Below are positions 55,901 through 64,000 of a stretch of 64,000 nt of DNA, in pieces. Position numbers and translations under genes: made by a program. Position 1 is the first letter of the stretch. Each line of letters opens with the position of its first letter. The stretch is from Phytophthora sp. 'mugwort' (lineage: Eukaryota > Oomycota > Peronosporomycetes > Peronosporales > Peronosporaceae): assembly GCA_033558025.1 (NCBI GenBank), contig JAUCEF010000010.1:87001-151000 (forward strand), read 5' to 3'. The notes under the pieces were generated by a model that worked only from the letters and a program-made list of their open reading frames with translations, was not told the DNA's origin and ran no database searches.

Positions 55901-57154
55901 AGTAGCGTGGTGGTACATGTTGCGTCCACAATTGCATCAAACTTTGCAATGAATATATTAAATTCCAAGCTGTTTGTCTTATTCGTAAACGGTGCGTCGG
56001 AATTTTGGACGGTGCCTTCGTTAATTTTCTTCTTGGCTTGAACCAACACATTGCGCCTGATATGCCACTGACACAACATCTTGTCAAATCTGAAAACACA
56101 TTTTTAGTTGCGCTTGTACCTGCCAGATCTCGCTCTGTGAATGCGACTTTAGGTATCGGCACCAACTGCTCTTCCATAAGCTCTTTCAACCTGTTGAAGC
56201 CCACGTAAAGTTTGGCTCAGCTTCCCCTGGTAACCAGACTTGAGCAAACGGAAGAATTGTGCTGAGCCCCGTGAGAATGATCGCGTTCAGGAGGGGGATC
56301 CAGTAGCGATTAGTCTTATATGTACAGGCGAGGATCAGGAGATCCATGAAACCGCGAGTCAACTTGGTTGTGGTCGAATGTGCCTAAATCAAGTAACGGG
56401 CTGTTCGACTCGGGGTCGATTTCGTAGCTGAATTGAAATCCCTTTTCTGTCTGCTTATTGAACAGGGATTCGTTACTCGCTTTGTTGGCCAGGCGTTTTA
56501 AACGACGAGCACTCTGGCTTTGGCGATAGCTTTCGGTATCGCTAGTGTGTTTTCATCGTCTTAGCAGCGTGGTTGCGTTGATTCTGGACGTGGAAACACC
56601 GCCCTTGTTTGCAATTCGACACGGTCGGTGTTCTTCATCTCTGTAGATATTAACAGGTGCAGCACGTTGTCGGTGCGCAACGTGTACTCGAATGGCTTTC
56701 GAGGCTGGTTGGTTGTGCGTATGGCGTCCGTCTCGCGTGGGTACGATTCGCCACGAACTCGCCGTGTTCTGTGAGTCTACGGCTTCGATGCTAATGCGCA
56801 TCTGACAATCTGATCTTTTTGTCCGGCGCATCGGTCGTTTCCGATCTGCACCAGCGATCTTCCGTGTATTCTTGGGTTTGCCAGATTGATCACATGCAAA
56901 GAGTCTGTAGCGAATGTCGCCGTCGCCGTTGCGTTCCACCTTTTGCCTGTAGACGTTGTACTTATCGGCCTTCGTCCATGCGTGGATGGCTTCTTCAGCA
57001 GCTTGTTCCAAGGTACTCGCCTTGCGGCGGCGCTTCGATAAGGTACTGCAGAGGCGACGTACTGGGCCTGCCCTTCATCGAAGTGTCTATAGAAACGCAC
57101 GCTTGAAAGTGAGGCACTTAATGCTGGTCCCCTATTCAACTCACCCGAGCTCAA
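55894..57154 (-). pseudogene. FAR1-type MULE transposase remnant
   Basis: Minus-strand frames give an N-terminal FAR1-like DNA-binding region (57154-56553: RLFACDQSGKPKNTRK, SDCQMRISIEA, WRIVPTRDGRHTHNQ) and, at about 56200-55894, VFSDLTRCCVSGISG overlapping CQWHIRRNVLVQAKKKI, the CxWHI motif of MULE transposases. The central DDE part is largely missing. Frame changes interrupt it. Confidence 0.72.
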
Positions 57155-57774
57155 TTATATTTTAGGCGAAAACAACAACTTCTAATCTGTATAAGCCCTC
57201 GTTCAGTATGTGACGTATGCGATAGTATCGGTCATGCAACTGAACCGACACTGACCCGAGGGCAAACGCCGCTCGGAACTCGACCGCACTGACCCAAGGG
57301 CAAACGCCGCTCGGGAGCTGACCACGACGTTCTAATCAGATGATCTAAGCACCAGATCTGCATGTAACACACTGTTCGTTCTCTGCGCCTTCGCTTTCAG
57401 CACTCATTAGCATTTCCCGTCAACTAATAGCGAAAATACGGCACTAGTAGTTATAATAGCACTATTAGTAGCACTACTAGTTATTAGTCTACCTGGACCT
57501 TCGAAAGCGCGTGGCAATTGATGGTTCTCTGGCCTCTCCCTCCTCAGCGCTTCGCTCATTCGAATAGACTAACTCCAGACTCACGCCTGATAGGCGATAA
57601 AGTACGCGAAGATTGACTGCAATTGGGGAGACGTTCCGGAGACATCTCCTTGCTGGTCTGCGGCCGCCTCGTGCACCATTTGTGCAGCAACGAGCTCTGC
57701 ACGAAAACTGACCTTTCTGAAATAACCCACAATTTGTACCCGTTTGATCCCTCTCTCCTCGGGCTGCAGCACTG
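57155..57774. repeat. spacer with short tandem repeats
   Basis: Two copies of a 38-bp unit (ACTGACCCGAGGGCAAACGC...) occupy 57250-57325. At 57435-57487 there is an ACTAGTAGTTATAATAGCAC-type simple repeat. No gene recognised. Confidence 0.55.
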
Positions 57775-58185
57775 ATGTGCAGGTTCTGCGGCAACAAGTG
57801 TGTGAAGGAGTTCTTCAACATCGAGAACGATTCGCAGGATTTTACACCGAGTAGCTCTTCGGGGGTATCACTTTAGAGTGACACGCTGATCGACTTGCGC
57901 TAAACGAGGAGGATGAGAAGGAAATAGGCACCGAATAGTATTCCAGGACACATTGGCTACGGCCCTCCAACAAATTCGAAGACAAGGTTTGGGGGTTCAT
58001 CCATCGCCTCGGCGAGCCTGTCGCGTATAGGGACAAGTAATGTACCCGTATTTGTCTGCTGTGCCGGGAAACGAAGAGCTGGACAGAGACACTGTGTTGT
58101 GCTAGGCACATCCCAAACACCAAAGCGCATGTGCTAGTTGCTCACAAGGAACACACGTTGGCCGCCAAGGAGCTGCGACATCGGC
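57775..58185 (+). pseudogene. hAT transposase, left part (BED finger), interrupted by piggyBac
   Basis: From ATG 57775 the frame starts MCRFCGNKCVKEFFNIE; near 57965-58185 it reads KVWGFIHRLGEPVAYRDK, a stop, then CTRICLLCRETKSW and NTKAHVLVAHKEHTLAAKEL, a BED-type zinc finger (CX2C ... HX5HXXH). It stops at the piggyBac insertion. Homology to hAT resumes beyond 61816. Confidence 0.7.
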
Positions 58186-58559
58186 TTAACCCCTTGGTTC
58201 CCAGAATTGTCGGTACCAAACGTCGAAATTACGGTACTTTTATGTCGTATCTTACGCCATAGCTAAGTTACTTAATTTTGCATGGTGAACATAGCCGACC
58301 GGCGGGTAGGTATATAAAGTCTTAACAGGTCTAGCTGACAACGTCGTAAGTTATACACCATTAAAGCTCTCCTTGTGCTATCAATGTCGTAAAATCCTAC
58401 GGTTTCACAAAAAAGTAGCGCAAAGGAGTTGTACAATGAGTCCAGACAGGTAGGTGATAAAGACTATACGATAGAAGCACAAGCTCAAGAAAAACTAAGT
58501 TACGCTGTGACAAAAGCAAACAGTCATCAAAGATGACTGTCTGCTTGACGCTTCTATCC

Positions 58560-61500
58560 TCACCGTATGGGCGTACGCATTCTCACTCTTGGCTGCGGTC
58601 ATTCACGTTTTCACCATCCTCGACATCAGCGTCTTCACCATCAATGTGCAGCTCTTCGACGTGTCGATCTACGCTTTCCCGCTTTTTGACCAGGTCGCCG
58701 TAAAACCACTTTCTTGCCCAAGGTGGCCGGAATCGCTTGGCCGCAGTCAAATTCGTCGTGCAAGATGGCGAAACAGGTTCTTGGTTCGCCCTTGTAGTCG
58801 CGGCAGATTTTATTGCAGAGTCAACACTTGACGTCGTCCACAGAGCAGCACTGACAAAACCATGCCGTTGCAAAAGACTTTTTTACGGTCCATTCGTAAA
58901 AGGTGCATCCTTTGCACGACCGTTGGCGGAGTTTTTGAACGCCGCTACGGTCACCAATCTTCAGACTGTTTCAGAGCGTGAGTGAGCCGTATAGATGTCC
59001 TTTTCCGCTTATTTCTTCCGGGCTGCGGAGTAACGACGACACCGGCAAAAACAGCAGCCTTGAGCTGCAGAATTTGTTCTACAGACAGCGTACCATTCTC
59101 CACGAGTCCTTGCAGTAGTCCTAGCGATTCTTGAAGCCTCCTTTTGTGAATGTATGCATTCACTAACGCCAAATCGATGAAGCCTAAAAATAGGCTCTTG
59201 TAGTACTTTGTAAACTTCGTAGACGTCTGCGAAGAGAACTTCTGGAGGCGGTTAATCGTGAACATCAACACCGCCCATCCACCGCTGATAATCATTGACT
59301 GCCGTCGGGCACGGCACAGTGATCGTGCCCATTTGTTTGATATTTCGGTTGATGGTCGACGCCGCCATTACGGACCCGGTGCACAAGTAGTGCACCGGCT
59401 TGCGGTCCCACCAGTGGAACGCTACTATAGTCGGCACCGCGATTGAGCGAGAAAACGTGAAGCTGCCGCGCGGGATTGACACCGGCCGTGTCTTTCTGTT
59501 TTCCTTGATATTTTTGTCAAGACCGAGTCGATCGGCTATAATAGTATCGATCGCGTACACATTCATGCCTAGGAGTTCGATCCCAAGAAGGATCGAAGAG
59601 TAAAATCGGTTCACGACGACTAAGTGCCACGGGTGCCGGGCAGTGGTATTTGAAAGACTTTCAAGTTGCGGACAACTGCCGCGGCACCTATCTTGTGGTC
59701 GAATGAGCTTTCACCATCTCCTGCATTACGCTTGCCAGCGTACATTTTGAATCTAGTAAATTACGACATACGAAGTTAGAAATCAGTTCACGATATAGTA
59801 AGTGACGATATACAATACATAGCTGTGACAATAAGCAGATCTCGAATCACAAGTCATAAACACTTTTGACCCATAACGGTGAGGTTTATCAGCCATAACA
59901 TACGGGTCGTATTGCGCCTTGACGTGGAGGGAAGCACACCTTCGTCAAAGGTGAACACATTTGGAAGAGTCCAGCCAGCCATAATTTGTTTCTGCAGCTT
60001 GTCCACGATGGGGCGGAGTTTCCAGAGCTTATCGCGAGTGCGCCCGGACTCGTTGTCCACGAAATGTAAGTCGCGTAATATCTCCTGGCACTGGTTACGC
60101 CCCATGAACCGTCAGAAGGTTCCAGCTGGAACCGCGCCATCTTCAGAGATAGGTCAAGGAGCCGCAAAGCGGCGGTTTTGTGGACAGAACTTCGAGAGAT
60201 GAGTAGGCCGAGAACGTGCAAGATCTCATGGGTCTCATACGGAATGGTTGCTCTCAAGCGCCGACGGATTTGCGTCAGCGTCTCACGAGGTCGATCCCCT
60301 TGCTTTGCCAGAACAGCTCGAGCATGCTGTTCTAATTGCTGATGGCTGTATTGGTTCGTCTCAATGCGTATCATAGCCCACAACGACTTCGGCATGAAGT
60401 AGAAGAAGGTAAGGAGCGGCGAATGGCACAGCGCACGCAGAGCAGGTACAGGCTGAACCTCTTCAGCGCCCAATCCTGGATAAGCGGACATGTTTTCCTC
60501 AAAGCCGAAGCTATAGGCGTCCACTGCATTGCACGCAATGAGTCAACTCGAAGCTGAGCATCGCGCCTATTGACCGGCTCGTTGCCAATTAGAAGTGAAG
60601 CGACAAACGCTTCGTCTAGCTGCACTGCGTCGTCCGCCAACATGACACCATCGTCATCGTCGTCGCTTCCCGACCTCAGGCTCTTATAGTCTGCGTCGTC
60701 ATCATATATGTCCTCTTCGTCGCTCCTTCCTGAAGTAAAACTTTCGTAGCCGCTCGTGCTCTCATCCACTGGGACAAAATTGACGTCTCTCTTCACTTGA
60801 TCTTGCGATCCTATCACTCGGTTGGTTGGGGTTTCTGAAACGTCTTGTTGCTCAACCTCCCTATTGACACCGGACGCTTCCGACAAGAGCTGCAGCCCTG
60901 TGACAACAGCTTGCAAAGATCCGTCCTCTTGAAACTCGCGTGGCGACAAATCAATATCCCTAGGTACCGCTGCCTGGGAAAGCTCCACGTCGGAGTCACT
61001 AGAAACCCCAAACAACTCCTCCAACATACTCTGAGATAGCTTGGCACTTGTAGCTATTTGGGAGACTCGAATATCATCCTCTTCTGCAGCACTCACTGCT
61101 TCTTCTGTAGCGCCTCCCCCCTCGTGCGCAGCAGCAGCGTCTTCTGCAGCGCTTGCCCTCCCGTCCACAGCAGCGGCGTCTTCTGCCGCGCTTGCCTCCT
61201 CGTCCGCAGCAGCAGCGTCTTCCGCAGCACTCTGGCCCTTATCCGGGGCGGCATCTTCTGCGCCGATCGCGGAGTCATCCGCAGCGCTTGGGCCCTCGTC
61301 CGCAATGGCATCTTCCGCAGCGCTCGTGCCCTTTTGTAATATTCTGCCATCTTCACCTAGCAATCCACACTCTATCGTATACCTGACGACAGCTTCCTCT
61401 CCAATGAATATATCATCACCATCCGGACTTACGTAACTCCAATCATTTTGTAAACTGCTTGGACGCTTCGACCTCCAGCCTAACGCGCGACGTTGGCGCC

Positions 61501-61669
61501 AAAATGACCAAAGTGAACGTCCCTCACAACGGCGACAACGGCAGCATTTTCCCCTGATAGCTTGAACGTCTGCGTGCCATCCAAAATCTAAAACGGCGCG
61601 ACAGTGGATCCTCCCAGTCGTCTCATAGCCACAATCCTTTCCCGCTGACCCATTTTGTGCTGTCCGCAT
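58560..61669 (-). pseudogene. piggyBac transposase
   Basis: From ATG 61669: a Cys-rich start (CCRCRRCEGRSLWSFW), WSYVSPDGDDIFIGEEAVVR, a repetitive acidic region, then FGFEENMSAYPG, LLTFFYFMPKSLW, FMGRNQCQEILRDLHFVDN, DKLWKLRPIVDKL, the first catalytic Asp in VFTFDEGVLP, IGAAAVVRNL, VVVNRFYSS (second catalytic Asp replaced by Asn), SIPRGSFTFSRS, and VPCPTAVNDYQRWMGGVDVHD with the third Asp. A Cys-rich C-terminal finger (CQCCSVDDVKC) follows near 58840. Frame changes near 60525, 60090, 59850 and 59700, with stops, make it a pseudogene. Confidence 0.88.
61083..61335. repeat. 42-bp minisatellite in the piggyBac gene
   Basis: Five to six imperfect copies of a unit of about 42 bp. On the minus strand it encodes repeats of 14 residues of the type ASAAEDAAAADE. 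Confidence 0.75.
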
Positions 61670-61815
61670 CGACCTCCGCCACCTTATTTTTTTTGGAAAT
61701 GATTTGATTAAAGTATAGGTCGAGCCATTTCGTATTGTAGTCTTCTGTATGTCGTAAAATGCGACATAGATTTTTTTCTATGGCGTAACTTACGACGTCG
61801 GGACCAAGGGGTTAG

Positions 61816-63300
61816 GCGCACTGATCGCTACACAGCGAAGGTGGCCACAGAACGAGAAATGGAGAGCCCGGAAACGAATGCTAAGCCAAGCACGGACAAC
61901 AAGCAGCCAGTGAGACGCCAGAAAACTGGTTGAAGGCCTTGCTAGCCACGATCAAATCGCGGGTCATGTTGCACAGTATCTAATTCGTGATGGTGCGTAG
62001 CTCAGTTGCAGGTATCATTGATTCTTTAGTTTAATGCTTATTTGGTGTAAGTACGGCCGCCCTGCAACATGGTGACGACGCGAGCTTTTCGTCATTTCCT
62101 AGCCGGTGTTACTGGGGACGTTACCACACCACCCAGCAATATCCTAGACAACCACTCTGACAAAGTCAAGAATGATGCCTCCGAACTGTTGGCAGAGGAC
62201 TTCAAAGAGCTTCACGAAACAGGGTTCATGACCTTGGAGCACGACTTGTGTAGAACAGCTCTAAGAACTGCATCGTTGGTGCTTCCTGTAGCTTTGTTGA
62301 CCGGTACTAGCGACCAAGACGCCTGGCACTCCCGGCACAAGTCAAAAATGATGGACATGGCTCCGAGGAGGCTGCTGAGGTGCTGGACGAGCAGCTGAAG
62401 GCCCGATATCTCCGACACAGCTGTAGCCGCTCGGAAAGCTTTGACTCGACTCTGCAGACAGAATGTACAATACACGCCCTCAATTTTTGTATTGGTTACG
62501 GAATGGGGGCTAAGGAGAACGTGCCGCGATATGGTACGTCAAGGACAAAAAAAGAGAGATGTACGTCAAGATGCGGTTCGTAGTCATCCGAGGGCGGAGC
62601 GTTCCCGGAAGTAGCGCGGCGATTCGAAAGTTGCGTGCTACTAACAATTTGTTCGGTCGAGCAAGTCGCCCTAAGCTTATTGCCCGCCTCAGCGAAGTTC
62701 AAAGTTTCACAAACTGCCTCAGGTGGCAGCTCTAACTTACGTCGATGTCCGCATGGCTTCGACAAGCAAACTCTTCCGTCGCTCTATCATTAACTATCCG
62801 GTTTTCCAAGCGTTCTTTCAGATCGCGGGGGTGCCAAGAGATACAAAAAACGTCTTCAAATGTATTTCGCTCGCTGGATGGCAGTTGGTGACTCAGGTGG
62901 AGGCACCAATGAGCGAGTGGCGGAGCTAGCTCTGGTGAAATTCAGTTGGCTACTATTTTAAGTTTCCTGGGTGCTATTTGAACGGAGCTTGTGACCCGAC
63001 AACCAACGAGAAAACAAATCCACGAAGCTGTCTGACCTATCAGAACTGACCCAGCACTGTATTAAGCGCACACTGCACTAGATCGACGAGCGCCTACCGA
63101 AGCCGTCAATACAAATGGGCTGGCCCTGCTTCTTGACCTGCGGACCGAGGCAGCAGCCAAAAATTTCCTGCCCATCCCTGACCACTCAGAGGCTGTAGCT
63201 AACAAGATTTTATATGAAAAAGAGCGCTGTAGCGCATCGAGCGCAGAGTCTCAATGCGAACGCAGGTCCAGGAGATGGTACAGCTCTTTCGGTTTCGAGC
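61816..63300 (+). pseudogene. hAT transposase, right part
   Basis: After the piggyBac element a hAT-like sequence continues: ECTIHALNFCIGYGMGAKENV (62462-62524), then MRFVVIRG, IRKLRATNN, SEVQSF, ADVRMASTSKLFRRSIINYPVFQAFFQ-type residues (62740-62825), ALLLDLRTEAAAKNF and VANKILYEKERC (63120-63230). The order matches hAT transposases downstream of the BED domain. Frames change often, so it is dead. A frame at 62069-62398 lies inside it and has no separate identity. Confidence 0.65.
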
Positions 63301-64000
63301 TGACAACGTGGAGACGACAACAGCTGCTCGGACACTGTAGCGGACTTAATGTACGGGGAAGAGGTATCACAACCGGTCGAGGAGAACACTGCTGATGCTT
63401 CGCTAAACGCAATTCCGACGCGTTATTGGAAATATCGCTTGGGCTTCGAGTTGAGTGGGTTGAAGTGGTGAAGAGGAAATGCACCAACAATGACAGGCTT
63501 GATAAGGTTTTAGCCAAGCTGAGCGCGCGTGATTGGATACGAAACGTTTGTGTGTGGATCTGGAGCAATTATGCGGGAACGTTGACATTTGCCGTCGGTT
63601 TGCAGAGGTTGGCTAGGCCACGTACCCATCGATATCCAAACTAGCAGTCTTCTTGGCTTGGACGGGTTGCTCGACGGCGTTTTCAGGAACGCTGTTTTGA
63701 CAGGCTCATTGTAATGAGCCCACTGCGCAGTGCGGCTGTCGCTGTTTGGTTAAAACCTACCGAGCCTCCCCGCCTCCGAAAAGTTCCTTACCTGCTATAT
63801 ATAACCTGCCTCAAACCTCCGCAAACCCTTTTGTATGTGGTCCACAGCTGAAGAAGAAAATAACGAAAACGCCGTATTTGGAACGGCAACAACAACACAG
63901 CGGAGACAATTGAGAAGAAAATGCAGAATCCATCTTTTAAAATTTAACATGCATCGGACTAGCATAGTGTCAGGTAATAATCAGGGTGAACAAAGAGATT
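63301..64000. other. unrecognised sequence at the window end
   Basis: No domain in the short frames. A TATATATAA-like run occurs near 63795-63805 and an imperfect palindrome GGCTCATTGTAATGAGCC at 63702-63719. It may be the end of the hAT element or flanking DNA. Confidence 0.35.

Larger units (their letters stand above)
58186..61815 (-). mobile_element. piggyBac-type DNA transposon inserted at TTAA
   Basis: Element 58190-61811 (3622 bp) begins CCCCTTGGTTCCCA and ends with TCGGGACCAAGGGG; reversed, the right end is CCCCTTGGTCCCGA, a 14-bp inverted repeat with two differences. The left flank is TTAA (58186-58189) and the right flank TTAG (61812-61815), the piggyBac target with one change. Subterminal inverted copies of ATGTCGTATCTTACGCCATAG lie inside both ends. 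It carries one piggyBac transposase gene on the minus strand. Confidence 0.9.

Noticed and set aside
62069..62398. 109-codon frame as an independent gene
   Set aside because: It lies within the right part of the interrupted hAT element and shows no domain of its own.
1..64000. Secreted effector genes (RXLR or Crinkler)
   Set aside because: No frame combines a signal peptide with RXLR-EER or LFLAK motifs.
1..64000. tRNA, rRNA or CRISPR features
   Set aside because: No T-loop-like GTTCRANNC with a matching cloverleaf, no rRNA-like sequence and no regularly spaced repeats were seen by eye.

Overview
This window is nuclear DNA from an oomycete, most likely Phytophthora or a close peronosporalean relative. 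The evidence is: short GT-AG introns with GTACGT/GTGCGT/GTATGT donors; very short gene spacing inside gene islands; several start codons preceded by a match to the oomycete Inr/FPR core promoter (CAWTTT type); and a transposon mix typical of these genomes (Ty1/copia, Ty3/gypsy, PIF/Harbinger, piggyBac, hAT, MULE, pogo, plant-type mariner). The species assignment is inference; no search was possible.

Layout. 1-8.9 kb is transposon debris: a broken gypsy pol (about 1.4-3.6 kb, minus) and a broken MULE transposase (about 5.5-8.3 kb, minus). 9.0-25.9 kb is a compact gene island: mitochondrial-type ACBP/enoyl-CoA isomerase (+), a metallophosphoesterase with a long tail (-), a ZCCHC9-like zinc-knuckle protein (+), a one-pass membrane protein (-), a CaMK-like kinase (+), an SLC1-type transporter (-), a WBP11-like splicing factor (+), the helicase MCM9 (+) and the CTD phosphatase SSU72 (-). 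Genes alternate strand; the convergent pairs at 14.2 and 25.1 kb and the divergent pairs at 13.2 and 14.9 kb are 50-210 bp apart. I joined exons by GT-AG sites that preserve frame and conserved motifs.

26.1-44 kb is a transposon-dense block: a 5-kb copia element with both LTRs and a TGAAA target duplication, a small inverted-repeat element, Harbinger debris, a hAT fragment, a Harbinger element with terminal inverted repeats and TTA duplication (33921-36501) lying just downstream of that hAT exon, a second SANT-only Harbinger derivative with TAA duplication (37009-37956), a pogo DNA-binding fragment and a DD39D mariner with an intron. 44.1-48.9 kb is a second small gene island: a profilin-like protein (+) and coatomer beta-prime (COPB2, -), whose first exon appears to be only the ATG. 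49-64 kb is again transposons: a pogo element, hAT and gypsy fragments, a FAR1-type MULE fragment, and a 3.6-kb piggyBac element inserted at TTAA inside a hAT transposon.

The host genes are housekeeping functions (fatty-acid oxidation, DNA repair/replication, mRNA processing and transcription termination, COPI trafficking, actin dynamics, signalling, transport). I saw no RXLR or Crinkler effector, CRISPR array, rRNA or tRNA gene. I did not find a clearly new biological system. The most informative oddities are the nested transposons with intact target duplications, the single-codon first exon of COPB2, the divergent substrate site of the SLC1-type carrier and the extended profilin-like protein.
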